DNA of 64,000 nucleotides from Rosettibacter sp964572725 (GTDB taxonomy: Bacteria; Bacteroidota; Ignavibacteria; Ignavibacteriales; Melioribacteraceae). The position numbers and the translations under genes were made by a program. Positions within the stretch are counted from its first letter, which is position 1; every line of letters begins with the position of its first letter. A model generated the notes under the pieces. It had not been told where the DNA came from. It saw only the letters and a list, made by a program, of their open reading frames with translations, and made no database searches. This document shows positions 35,388 to 44,031 of this stretch, piece by piece. Location of the stretch: NCBI GenBank assembly GCA_964572725.1, contig CAZNFW010000012.1, forward strand, positions 4,138-68,137. The letters are read 5' to 3'.

Positions 35388-36499
35388 CAGTACAGCTTTC
35401 CTTTGTAAATTAAATTCGCTAAATATTCAGAATTTACAGAAATAATATCATCAGGAATAACCTGACCATTTGTTAAAAACACTATCGGCAAATTAAAATT
35501 GTTTGAAAGATTTAAAATATTGCCGTAAGTAACTGCTTCGTCAATTTTTGAAAATATTGCTGAATTGTAATTAAGCACTTTAAATTTTTGAGCAACATCA
35601 TATAAAGTTCTATATGAACTTGTAGAACTTAAAACGAGTATAGTTTCATCAACATTTGCAGCATCAAGATATTCTTTAATCTTGTTCAAATTTTCTGTAC
35701 TACGTTGACTTCTTCCGACTGTATCAATAAAAATTAAATCCTTATCTTTAAACTTTCTTATCAACTTCTGCATGTCCGAAGGTTCATATGCTACAGCCAT
35801 TTCTATATCACTTATTTCAGAAAATATTCTTAACTGGTCAATTGCTCCGAGTCGATAAGTATCAATTGATATTAAACCTACTTTTAATTTGTGAATTATT
35901 TTTGATATAACAGCCAGTTTAGCAATGCAGGTTGTTTTGCCTACACCTGTAGGACCTACAAGCGCAACTTTTGTCGTTTTACTTTTTCTTACCTTAAATT
36001 CTTTTGTATGAATTAAAGATGACATCCCTGCAATTAAGTAACTTTCAAGATTTAACTCGCCAATAAGCTCATCATAATTTTTGAGCTGATTTATCAAAGC
36101 AGCAGCAATATTCTTTTGAACTTCTCTTTCAAGAAGTAATTCATACAGCTCATCAAGCTCTTTTTCAATTTTTTTGTTGGCCGAAACAGATTTTTCTAAT
36201 GCAGGTTTATTAACTGTTGAAAATTCTTTGCTTGAAGAAAATATTTTTTTAGAAAGTTTTTCGATTTCAGATTCAATAGTTTTTTTGTGCTGAGATAAAT
36301 CTTCTTCAGTTCTTGATTTTATTGATGCCGGAATGTCTTTGTCTATCCCTGCTGTAATTTCATACATTTTCTTATTATTAAATCTTCTGTCTCCTTCAAT
36401 TACTCTTGTACCCAAAATTATAGCGTCGCCTCCGAGTTCATTTTTCATCTGCTCGGTAGCTTCTTTTAAAGTTGGTGCAATAAATTTTTTAATCTGCAT
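35387..36499 (-). CDS. flhF: Flagellar SRP-family GTPase FlhF
   Basis: 370 residues. The N-terminal B domain (MQIKKFIAPTLKEATEQM, DAIILGTRVIE) and helical N domain (about 95-160) precede the GTPase: G1 LVGPTGVGKTTCIAKLA (about 180-196), DTYRLGAIDQLR and G3 DTVGRSQR. It places the flagellum, usually at the pole, with FlhG. It overlaps flhA by 11 nt. Presence of the pair suggests polar or numerically controlled flagella. Confidence 0.96.
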   Translation of the reverse strand: MQIKKFIAPTLKEATEQMKNELGGDAIILGTRVIEGDRRFNNKKMYEITAGIDKDIPASIKSRTEEDLSQHKKTIESEIEKLSKKIFSSSKEFSTVNKPALEKSVSANKKIEKELDELYELLLEREVQKNIAAALINQLKNYDELIGELNLESYLIAGMSSLIHTKEFKVRKSKTTKVALVGPTGVGKTTCIAKLAVISKIIHKLKVGLISIDTYRLGAIDQLRIFSEISDIEMAVAYEPSDMQKLIRKFKDKDLIFIDTVGRSQRSTENLNKIKEYLDAANVDETILVLSSTSSYRTLYDVAQKFKVLNYNSAIFSKIDEAVTYGNILNLSNNFNLPIVFLTNGQVIPDDIISVNSEYLANLIYKGKLY

Positions 36500-38546
36500 T
36501 TTCCACCTCTATCTTTCCAATAAATTCTATTTCAACATTGGCAGGCAATTCACTATATGACAATAAAGCATAATCAGGAAAACTTGAGTTGATTAAACGA
36601 TAAAAATATGGTCTGATTGCTGCTGAAGTAATAATGACTGGAGGATATCCAAATCTGTTAAAGTTTTCCAGTTCTTCCTGAAGTTTTGTATTTAATTCTC
36701 TAAGAACATTCGGTGACAGACCAAGTGTTATAATACTATCTTTTTGTGATTGAAGAGATTTTGTAATCATTGCTTCAAGATTTTCTCCAAGTGCAGCTGC
36801 ATGAATAATTCCATTAGAATCTTTGTAGATATTTGCAATCGTATCCCCGATAGTATGACGAACATACTCAGTAAGTACATCAATATTTTTAGTTGTTTTT
36901 GAATAATCTATCAAAGCTTCGAGTATTCTTACAAGGTCTTTTATTGGAATACCTTCTCTCAATAAATTTTGTAATACTTTCTGAATCATTCCAAGATTTA
37001 AAACTTCCGGATTAATATCTTCAACTACAGCAGGATAATCTTTCTTGATATTTTCGAGCAATTGTTTGACATCCTGCCGCGATAATATTTTATCAAAATT
37101 TTTCTTTAATGTTTCTTGAAGATGAGTAGCAAGAACAGAAATAGCATCAACTACAGTGTAACCAAGTATTTCTGCTTTTTCTTTTTCTTCGTATGTAATC
37201 CAATAGCTTTTTAATCCAAATGCAGGATCTGTTGTAGGAATCCCGGAAATTTCTTCTTCAATTGTTCCGGGATTCATAGCTAAATACCTTTCCGGATACA
37301 TTTCATAATTTGCAACTACATTTCCTTTAATTTTTATTACATATTCATTTGGAGAAAGCTGCAAATTATCTCTAACTCTTACAGGTGGAATTAAAACTCC
37401 GTATTCAAGAGCAATAATTTTTCTTGTTGATGCAATTTTTTGAAAAAGATTGCCTCCCTGTTTTTCATCAACAATACTGATTAAACCGTACCCAATTTCA
37501 ATTTCGATTGGGTCGACTTGAAGATATTGTTCAACTTTTTCTTCAACTTGCTGTTCTGCGGTTTGAACTTCCTGTTCAGTTTGTCCAGTTGATATTTCCT
37601 GCATTTTATTTTTTCTATTTATAAAGGAAGATGTACCAAGTACTAGACTTAAAATAAGAAATGGAATTGTTGGCATTCCGGGAATTAAAGCAAAAAGAAA
37701 CACTGCTCCTGATACTGTTCCTAAAACGCGCGGATTAGCAAGCAATTGAGTTTTCATCTGAAGGTCAAGTGCGGTTCCGGAGGCACTTCTTGTTACAACA
37801 AGTCCAGCAGCAGTTGAAATTAATAATGCAGGAACCTGAGATACTAAACCATCTCCAATTGTTAAAATTGTATATGTTTTAATTGCATCCTGAAAACTTA
37901 GACCTCGTTGAGCAACACCAATAATGAACCCGCCAATAATATTTATCCCATTAATTACCAAACCTGCAATTGCATCACCTTTTACAAATTTACTTGCACC
38001 GTCCATAGCTCCATAAAATTCTGCTTCACGTGCAATTAAATCTCTTCTTTTTCTTGCTTCTGCTTCAGTAATTAAACCGGTGTTTAAATCTGCATCAATT
38101 GCCATTTGCTTGCCCGGCATAGCATCAAGTGTGAAACGAGCAGCTACTTCTGAAATTCTGCCTGAACCTTTTACTATTACAACAAACTGAATAACAACAA
38201 GAATTATGAAAACAATAAATCCAACTACATAATTACCACCGACAACAAATGAACCAAATGATTCAATAATTTTACCAGCGTAACCATCAATTAAAATTAA
38301 TCTTGTTGAACTGATATTCAAACCAAGGCGATAAAGTGTAAGTATTAAAAGTAATCCGGGAAATACAGAAATATCAAGTGGAGATTGAATGTATAATGCA
38401 ACAATTAAGACAAGTACAGCAGTAGAAATATTAACAGCTAAAAGAAAATCGAGAAAAGATGGAGGTAATGGAATTAACATTAGACCAAGCATCAAAATCA
38501 AACCAAATGCTAAAAGTATGTCTGTATTTTTGCCAAATAGTTTCAT
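36489..38546 (-). CDS. flhA: Flagellar export gate protein FlhA
   Basis: 685 residues, standard length. Eight TM helices in the first 320 residues, with the FHIPEP-type signature region RFTLDAMPGKQMAIDADLNTG (about 140-160), and a cytoplasmic export-ring domain (about 345-680) that binds chaperone-substrate complexes. It starts 1 nt after flhB. Confidence 0.98.
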   Translation of the reverse strand: MKLFGKNTDILLAFGLILMLGLMLIPLPPSFLDFLLAVNISTAVLVLIVALYIQSPLDISVFPGLLLILTLYRLGLNISSTRLILIDGYAGKIIESFGSFVVGGNYVVGFIVFIILVVIQFVVIVKGSGRISEVAARFTLDAMPGKQMAIDADLNTGLITEAEARKRRDLIAREAEFYGAMDGASKFVKGDAIAGLVINGINIIGGFIIGVAQRGLSFQDAIKTYTILTIGDGLVSQVPALLISTAAGLVVTRSASGTALDLQMKTQLLANPRVLGTVSGAVFLFALIPGMPTIPFLILSLVLGTSSFINRKNKMQEISTGQTEQEVQTAEQQVEEKVEQYLQVDPIEIEIGYGLISIVDEKQGGNLFQKIASTRKIIALEYGVLIPPVRVRDNLQLSPNEYVIKIKGNVVANYEMYPERYLAMNPGTIEEEISGIPTTDPAFGLKSYWITYEEKEKAEILGYTVVDAISVLATHLQETLKKNFDKILSRQDVKQLLENIKKDYPAVVEDINPEVLNLGMIQKVLQNLLREGIPIKDLVRILEALIDYSKTTKNIDVLTEYVRHTIGDTIANIYKDSNGIIHAAALGENLEAMITKSLQSQKDSIITLGLSPNVLRELNTKLQEELENFNRFGYPPVIITSAAIRPYFYRLINSSFPDYALLSYSELPANVEIEFIGKIEVENAD

Positions 38547-38547
38547 A

Positions 38548-39633
38548 TTAAATTATGCTTCTTTGTTTCCTTAATTTTTTCATTTGATAAATGTATGCAA
38601 GAATTTGTGCTACTGCTTTGAAAAGTTTAGTCGGTATTTCATCACCTACTTCGCATGATTTATAAAGTGCTCTTGCAAGTTCTACATCTTCATAAAGAGG
38701 AACATTATTTTCTACGGCAATCTTTTTAATTCTTTGAGCAAGTTCATCAAGTCCTTTTGCTACTACTTTCGGAGCATTATCTTTTTCCATTTCATACTTT
38801 AGTGCAACTGCTACGTGTGTTGGGTTTGTTATTACAACATCAGCAGTCGGAATTTCTTTCATCATTCTGCGGCGTACAGCAAGTATCATTTGTTTTCTTA
38901 TTCTCGATTTTATAAGCGGATCACCTTCCGTCTGCTTTAATTCTTCTTTAACTTCTTCTTTTGTCATCATCATTTCTTTTTTGAATTTATACTTCTGATA
39001 AATAAAATCTACCGCTGCAATTACCGAGAAGAATAGAACTATCTTCCATGTTAATGCAAAAAATGAATCGAGCATAAATTGAATTGTATCTTCAATACTT
39101 AAATCAACAAGTTTTACTGTATCGGCAATTAACTTTGAAATAATAAAATATGTGAAAAGACTTATAACAAAAAGTTTAACTAATGCTTTTAATAATTCTA
39201 CAAGTGAATGAACTGAGAAGAATATTCTTTTAATGCCATTTATTGGATTAAACTTACCAAAATTTACTGCCAGTGCTTTTGGAGTTATCTTAAAACCAAT
39301 TTGAGCAATGTTACTAACAAGTGCTATAATCATAACCCCAATCAAGATTGGCAGTGACAATGTAAAAAAGAATAATGCCCATTTTACTGCGTAAGTTTGA
39401 AGTACTGCTTTAGTTAGCTCTATATTATTCAAGGAATTAAGAGCATCTTTTGTAAATTGATAAAATTTTTCTCCAATAAAATTTTTAGTAAGATAAATCA
39501 ATATCAAACCTGACCCAAAAACAGCAAGTGAATTTATTTCAATACTTTTAGCAACCTGACCTTTTTCTCTTGCGTCTGCAAGTTTTTTACCCGTCGGCTG
39601 CTCAGTCTTTTCCTGTCCTTCGTATTCTGCCAT
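38548..39633 (-). CDS. flhB: Flagellar export switch protein FlhB
   Basis: 361 residues. Four TM helices (about 33-51, 85-107, 145-168, 190-213), then a cytoplasmic domain with the autocleavage site NPTH at 270-273 (VVITNPTHVAVALKYE). The cleavage changes substrate choice from rod/hook to filament under FliK control. N-terminal EKTEQPTGKKLADAREKGQV is canonical. It follows fliR by 1 nt. Confidence 0.98.
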   Translation of the reverse strand: MAEYEGQEKTEQPTGKKLADAREKGQVAKSIEINSLAVFGSGLILIYLTKNFIGEKFYQFTKDALNSLNNIELTKAVLQTYAVKWALFFFTLSLPILIGVMIIALVSNIAQIGFKITPKALAVNFGKFNPINGIKRIFFSVHSLVELLKALVKLFVISLFTYFIISKLIADTVKLVDLSIEDTIQFMLDSFFALTWKIVLFFSVIAAVDFIYQKYKFKKEMMMTKEEVKEELKQTEGDPLIKSRIRKQMILAVRRRMMKEIPTADVVITNPTHVAVALKYEMEKDNAPKVVAKGLDELAQRIKKIAVENNVPLYEDVELARALYKSCEVGDEIPTKLFKAVAQILAYIYQMKKLRKQRSII

Positions 39634-39634
39634 T

Positions 39635-40411
39635 TTATGACCCCATTGCTCTGATTAATTGCAGCAAATTGGATTCATAACTTTCAAGCAAATTTTTAAT
39701 TGCATAAACATAAAATGGAACCAGACTTATAAGCAGAAGAATTCCAATACCACTTTTCAATGGCTGCGAAACAAATATAATTTGTATCTGAGGAATTACT
39801 CTTGCAATTATACTTTCTGCAATGTGAATCAAAAAAAACGATACAATAATTGGCGAGGCAATTTTAATTGCAATTGTGAAAACAATAAAAGAATATTTAA
39901 CTATAAGCTGATATACTGATGAATTAATTACATATTTCCCTATTGGAATAACCTGAAACGATGCTACAATACTACTGATTACATAATGATGTCCATTAAT
40001 CAAAATGAAAATTAATATGGTAGTATAATATAAAATTTCACCAATGATATTACTCTGAATTTCTTCCATTGGATTTAATACTTCAGCAAGCATCAGTCCC
40101 ATATCAAATCCAATATAAGTTCCTGCATACGCAACTCCCCAGAAAATAAAGTTCATCACATAGCCTATTATTAATCCAGTAATCAATTCTTTTGCTGAAT
40201 AAATGACAAGAGTTAACAAATTTATGTCAACATTTATTTTGCTTTTATCAATTGTTAAAACTGTTATGTAAGCAATGATTAGTGCTAAAAAAATTTTTGC
40301 AAGAACAGGTATGGAATTGTGCGCAAAAATTGGTGCAGAAAAAATCATTCCTGCAATTCTCATAAAAACAAAAAGAAGTACTATAAAATCAGCTATTAAA
40401 ATGTTTGTCAT
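39635..40411 (-). CDS. fliR: Flagellar export protein FliR
   Basis: 258 residues, six TM helices, with SAPIFAHNSIPVLAKI, AGTYIGFDMGLMLAEVLNP and a C-terminal QLIRAMG tail. It forms the export gate core with FliP and FliQ. The start overlaps fliQ by 4 nt. Confidence 0.97.
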   Translation of the reverse strand: MTNILIADFIVLLFVFMRIAGMIFSAPIFAHNSIPVLAKIFLALIIAYITVLTIDKSKINVDINLLTLVIYSAKELITGLIIGYVMNFIFWGVAYAGTYIGFDMGLMLAEVLNPMEEIQSNIIGEILYYTTILIFILINGHHYVISSIVASFQVIPIGKYVINSSVYQLIVKYSFIVFTIAIKIASPIIVSFFLIHIAESIIARVIPQIQIIFVSQPLKSGIGILLLISLVPFYVYAIKNLLESYESNLLQLIRAMGS

Positions 40412-40677
40412 TTTATCACTGTAAGAAACATTGTAAACATTTTATTCGTAAGTGCTGTAAGTTTATCAACAATCCAGGGTAAAAGAAAAATTATCACAAC
40501 AACTGTTGCAATTAATTTAGGGACAAAAGTCAAAGTCATTTCTTGAATAGAAGTTGCTGCCTGAAATATTGAAATAAAAATTCCCACGATTAATGAAACA
40601 CCAAGAATTGGCAGCAAAATTATAAAAGCAGTAAAGAAAGCATCTTTTAAAACTTCTATAATTACTTCTTCAGTCAT
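40408..40677 (-). CDS. fliQ: Flagellar export protein FliQ
   Basis: 89 residues from ATG at 40677, whose A is the last base of the fliP stop. A frame open 14 codons further upstream lies inside fliP and is not needed. TEEVIIEVLKDAFFTAFIILLP and FQAATSIQEMTLTFVPKLIA are canonical FliQ; two TM helices. Standard length. Confidence 0.97.
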   Translation of the reverse strand: MTEEVIIEVLKDAFFTAFIILLPILGVSLIVGIFISIFQAATSIQEMTLTFVPKLIATVVVIIFLLPWIVDKLTALTNKMFTMFLTVIK

Positions 40678-41435
40678 TATGAAAAACTCCTGACAAGTGA
40701 ACCAATAATTAAATTCCATCCGTCAACAAGTATAAAAAGTAAAATTTTGAATGGTAGAGATATCATCATTGGCGGCATCATCATCATTCCCATTGACATT
40801 AATATACTCGAGACAATCATATCAATCATTAAAAAAGGAACAAAAAGGAAAAAGCCGATAATAAATCCTGCTCTTAATTCACTTAATACAAAAGAAGGAA
40901 TTAAAACATAAGTTGGAAGTTCATTTCTATTTTTTGGTCTTGGCATTTGGGATAAACTTACAAATAATTCCATATCTTCTTCGCGAGTATTTTTAAACAT
41001 AAATTCTCGAATTGGTTCAATTCCTTTATCGTATGCTTCTTTAACTGTAATTTTATTATCCATCAAAGGTTGAAGTGCCTGTTCATTTACTTTTGACCAT
41101 GTTGGAGCCATAATAAAAAATGTAATAAACAATGCGATACCGGCAAGCAGCTGTGAAGGCGGCATTTGCTGAGTGCCCATTGCACTTTTCAAAAAATGAA
41201 ATACAATTATTATTCGCAAGTATGATGTAGTCATTATAATAATTGAAGGAGCAAGAGAAAGAATTGTCATCAAAAGAAGTATTTGAAGCGTTACAGAAAC
41301 ATCTTCCCCTTTAGTTGCAGTGCCAATATCAAGATTAATTTTTGGGAATGGAATTGTTTGAGACTGTGCAAATAAATTTCCTGCTGTTATAAATGTTATT
41401 GCAAAAATAGTTAACAATAAAAATTTCTTTTTCAT
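40677..41435 (-). CDS. fliP: Flagellar export protein FliP
   Basis: 252 residues. Signal peptide (about 1-23, ending NLFAQ), then four TM helices with LLLMTILSLAPSIIIMTTSYLRI-type segment, QMPPSQLLAGIALFITFFIM and FLMIDMIVSSILMSMGMMMMPP. It is the first component of the export gate. It overlaps fliO by 4 nt. Confidence 0.98.
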   Translation of the reverse strand: MKKKFLLLTIFAITFITAGNLFAQSQTIPFPKINLDIGTATKGEDVSVTLQILLLMTILSLAPSIIIMTTSYLRIIIVFHFLKSAMGTQQMPPSQLLAGIALFITFFIMAPTWSKVNEQALQPLMDNKITVKEAYDKGIEPIREFMFKNTREEDMELFVSLSQMPRPKNRNELPTYVLIPSFVLSELRAGFIIGFFLFVPFLMIDMIVSSILMSMGMMMMPPMMISLPFKILLFILVDGWNLIIGSLVRSFS

Positions 41436-41773
41436 CTTATTCCTAAGTTCTGCTTCAATAAATCCAAAAAAGATTTTTTAATTTCACGCTGATTTAAATC
41501 TTCATCCAACGAGGGAGAATAATTATATTCCTTAAGTAATGTTATACTGTTTTCACTTATTCCAAGCAATAAAATTTTATCCTGAACTCTTACAATGGAT
41601 AAATATTTTTTAGGCATAATTAAATGATTATTAAGTACTTCAATTTTCAGTAACTTTGATTTTTTGCCATTGATTGAAAAGGAATATCTTCTTACCATTA
41701 TAAGAGCAAATAACAGAAGACCAAGTATTAAAACTAACGGCAATAATGTTTTTATAATATCCAAGAATGACAT
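41432..41773 (-). CDS. fliO: FliO-like export-gate assembly protein
   Basis: 113 residues. One N-terminal TM helix (about 8-27), followed by a small beta-rich cytoplasmic domain (KLLKIEVLNNHLIMPKKYLSIVRVQDKILLLGISE). FliO is poorly conserved; the size, topology, VLLGISENSITLL-type core and place between fliN and fliP support the call. It helps FliP assemble. Confidence 0.88.
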   Translation of the reverse strand: MSFLDIIKTLLPLVLILGLLLFALIMVRRYSFSINGKKSKLLKIEVLNNHLIMPKKYLSIVRVQDKILLLGISENSITLLKEYNYSPSLDEDLNQREIKKSFLDLLKQNLGIR

Positions 41774-42156
41774 TAATAAATATCCTTAATTCTTTGTGCC
41801 GGGTCTACAAGTGATGTAATTCTTATTCCAAAATGTTTATCAATAACAACTACTTCACCCTCTGCAATTTTTTTATTGTTAACAAATATATCGACTGGTT
41901 CGCTTGCTAATTTTTCAAGTTCTATAACATAGCCTCTTTCGAGCTCAAGAATATCTTTAATTTGCATTTGGGTTCTGCCAAGTTCAATGTAAACATTCAT
42001 CTGGAGGTCTTTGAGTAAACTTAACTTTTCTTCAGCACCTCCCATTGTTCTTGTTGAATCATCAAACTCATCAAATTGAGCTAACGAAGCCTGAAAATTA
42101 TCTTCCATGTTTTCAAAATTATCCATTGTGTTATTGGTGGTGTTATTTTCTTCCAT
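41773..42156 (-). CDS. fliN: Flagellar motor switch protein FliN
   Basis: 127 residues from ATG at 42156 with GAGG 5 nt upstream; a TTG at 42183 would overlap fliM by 20 nt and has no SD. The acidic, Asn-rich N-terminus (about 45 residues) is longer than in E. coli. The SpoA domain (about 50-125) is canonical: DLQMNVYIELGRTQMQIKDIL, DIFVNNKKIAEGEVVVID, GIRITSLV. It forms the lower C ring with FliM. Confidence 0.96.
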   Translation of the reverse strand: MEENNTTNNTMDNFENMEDNFQASLAQFDEFDDSTRTMGGAEEKLSLLKDLQMNVYIELGRTQMQIKDILELERGYVIELEKLASEPVDIFVNNKKIAEGEVVVIDKHFGIRITSLVDPAQRIKDIY

Positions 42157-42163
42157 AACAACC

Positions 42164-43147
42164 TCATTTAGATTTTTTTTCAAATACTTTTTCTGTTACT
42201 TTTACAGCTTTATGATTATTTGAAATTCCAGCTCTTCCTAAAAATAAAATTCTATCGCCGGTTTTTACTTTTATATCTTCATCAATTTTATTCCTTAGCT
42301 TGATAATATCTCCTACTTCAAGTTCCATTAATTCTTTAAGAGATATTTTTGTAGTACCAAATTCTACTCTAATTGGAATTAATGTTTTTGTTAAATGATT
42401 AGTCAATAATTCTCGAGATGTAACACCATAATATTTAGTTGCACGAATTGAAGACAACTTCTGAGTTGTCATCTTTGCTAAAATGCTGTCGAAAGCAAAT
42501 GTAGCAAAGCAAATGTTCATTAAATAAGACTGCTCGCCAATAACAATTTCAAAAGTGATTAAAAGAACTGATTCACTTTGCGATGTTATTTGAGCAAAGT
42601 CAATATCTGGTTCAAATCTTTCAACTACAAACTCAAGATTGTCAACTATTTGCCATGCTTTATTCAAATCATACATTACTCTGTCAACTATCACACGAAG
42701 AACTTTTTGTTCAATAGGAGTAATGACTTTTACTGGTTTAGTTCCCGTTCCACTGCCGCCTAATAATTTGTCAACAAATAAAAATGCTAAATCGTTATTA
42801 ATTTCAAGAATTCCTTTAATATCAGTATTCTTAATTTCGAATGTAAATAAGCAGGCAGGATTTGAAACTGATAAAACATATTCTGAATAATAAATCTGGT
42901 CTACTGTTGCTACATTAATGCTTACAGTAGTTTGAAGTTTTGTAACAAGAAATGAAGTAAAACTTTCAGCAAAATTATCGCAAATGCTTCTTATAATACG
43001 AAGCTGATTTTTGGAAATTCTATTTGGAAGCCTGAAATCAAAAAGAACTGCTTCTTTCTCAGGACTTTGTTCAAGCTTCTGCTCTTGCCCGCTCTTTAGA
43101 TTATTGAGCAGCTGGTCTATTTCCTGCTGCGATAATATTTCTGCCAT
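42164..43147 (-). CDS. fliM: Flagellar motor switch protein FliM
   Basis: 327 residues. The N-terminal CheY-P-binding peptide ILSQQEIDQLLNNL (4-17) is conserved, then the middle domain (about 45-235, LGGSGTGTKP replacing the GGxG loop) and C-terminal SpoA domain (about 245-320). The same SQxEIDxL motif appears at the C-terminus of CheZ in this window. It starts 2 nt after fliL. Confidence 0.97.
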   Translation of the reverse strand: MAEILSQQEIDQLLNNLKSGQEQKLEQSPEKEAVLFDFRLPNRISKNQLRIIRSICDNFAESFTSFLVTKLQTTVSINVATVDQIYYSEYVLSVSNPACLFTFEIKNTDIKGILEINNDLAFLFVDKLLGGSGTGTKPVKVITPIEQKVLRVIVDRVMYDLNKAWQIVDNLEFVVERFEPDIDFAQITSQSESVLLITFEIVIGEQSYLMNICFATFAFDSILAKMTTQKLSSIRATKYYGVTSRELLTNHLTKTLIPIRVEFGTTKISLKELMELEVGDIIKLRNKIDEDIKVKTGDRILFLGRAGISNNHKAVKVTEKVFEKKSK

Positions 43148-43149
43148 AG

Positions 43150-43698
43150 TTATTGCAAAATATATTTGCTGAAATAAACATTGTTAATTTTTACATCAGG
43201 CATTAATTGAGTTATTCTTTGAGAAATTTCCATTCTCAATGTGTCACGATAAAGTGCATCGCTTAAATGCGGCAAATCTTTGCTGCTAAGAACTGAAATG
43301 ATGGCATCTTTAACCAATACTTCTTTTTCTTTCAGTTCTTTTTGATTTTGTTCTGTGAGAAGGTCGAAGCCAATGGAAGAAAGCAATAATCTCTTTCCAT
43401 CTGTGCCGGCTGGATTAATTATTAAATCTTCTACTACATAAACATACTTTCCTAATTCTGTATGCTGAACAGAATCTGTACCATTGGCTTCGCCTGTCTC
43501 TACGGAGTCAGTTGCGACAGAAGAGGTGTGTGATTGAATTTTCGGCAATAATATATTTGCTGTTATAAAATAAACAGCAATTAATTGAACGATAAATAAA
43601 GGTAGTCCAATTAATAATATTTTTGAATTGAATCCTTTGGATTCACTGACTCTCTCTTCTGCCTTGTCTACGATATTTTGGTTATTCATCTCTTCCAT
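43150..43698 (-). CDS. fliL: Flagellar basal body-associated protein FliL
   Basis: 182 residues, cytoplasmic N-terminus (1-25), one TM helix (about 26-50), Ser/Thr-rich linker (about 54-85), and a periplasmic FliL domain (about 86-182: YVYVVEDLIINPAGTDGKRLLLSSIGFDL, VKDAIISVLSSK, NNVYFSKYILQ). It associates with stators. First gene of operon B. The ATG at 43698 is very close to the predicted transcript start; ATG at 43689 is an alternative. Confidence 0.93.
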   Translation of the reverse strand: MEEMNNQNIVDKAEERVSESKGFNSKILLIGLPLFIVQLIAVYFITANILLPKIQSHTSSVATDSVETGEANGTDSVQHTELGKYVYVVEDLIINPAGTDGKRLLLSSIGFDLLTEQNQKELKEKEVLVKDAIISVLSSKDLPHLSDALYRDTLRMEISQRITQLMPDVKINNVYFSKYILQ

Positions 43699-43712
43699 AG
43701 TGACATTAATTT

Positions 43713-43794
43713 TTCAATTATAATGCCATTGAAAACCACATTAAAAAATAAAGTTATTAAAGAAAGGCAAATTTTGGATGGCTAATATTGAGCA
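43713..43794 (-). promoter_or_regulatory. Operon B control region: palindromic operator and sigma54-like promoter
   Basis: The operator TGGCTAATATTGAGCA (43779-43794) has one perfect half-site and 13 of 16 matches. The minus-strand element TGGCATT-ATAA-TTGAA (43728-43713) has GG-N10-GA. Centre to -24 distance is 60 bp. The MITE-like element begins 19 bp upstream of the operator. Confidence 0.65.
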
Positions 43795-43813
43795 GTTGAA
43801 TAAATAACAACTC

Positions 43814-43975
43814 CGGGGCTGACTAAAAAGTAATTATTCAACATCAAATCTGTGAAAATCTTTTTAAATCAGCTTTTACTGTGTTCAATTTTTTAACTTG
43901 TCCGCCGTATTTTGGCGGAAAAACGTTTCAGCCAGGTACTGATCAGCCTTCGACTGAACTTTTTAGACAGCCCCG
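43814..43975. mobile_element. MITE-like element, 162 bp, with 18-bp terminal inverted repeats
   Basis: Left end CGGGGCTGACTAAAAAGT (43814-43831) and right end ACTTTTTAGACAGCCCCG (43958-43975) are inverted copies with 17 of 18 matches. Inside are a hairpin TCCGCC/GGCGGA (43901-43919) and an imperfect palindrome around TGATCA (43929-43957). No coding frame. Ends starting GGGGCTGTC are common in DDE transposons, so this is probably a non-autonomous element. No target duplication was recognised. Confidence 0.65.
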
Positions 43976-43997
43976 TTAAGCTGTAAAGCTTTGTCAG

Positions 43998-44031
43998 AAA
44001 AAAACCAGAACTATTTAATTATCTAATTAAA
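43998..44031 (-). terminator. Possible terminator of operon C at flgE stop
   Basis: Minus strand TTTAATT-AGAT-AATTAAA (44031-44014) forms a perfect 7-bp AT stem that includes the flgE stop codon, followed within 10 nt by T7 (44004-43998 region). The stem is weak, so confidence is low. Confidence 0.35.

Noticed and set aside
40678..40719. Longer FliQ start 14 codons upstream
   Set aside because: It would lie inside fliP and adds residues not found in FliQ proteins; the ATG at 40677 gives the normal 89-residue length.
43814..43975. The inverted-repeat element as a riboswitch or structured RNA of operon B
   Set aside because: The ends match each other like transposon termini and the element lies upstream of the predicted transcript start of fliL, so it would not be in that mRNA.
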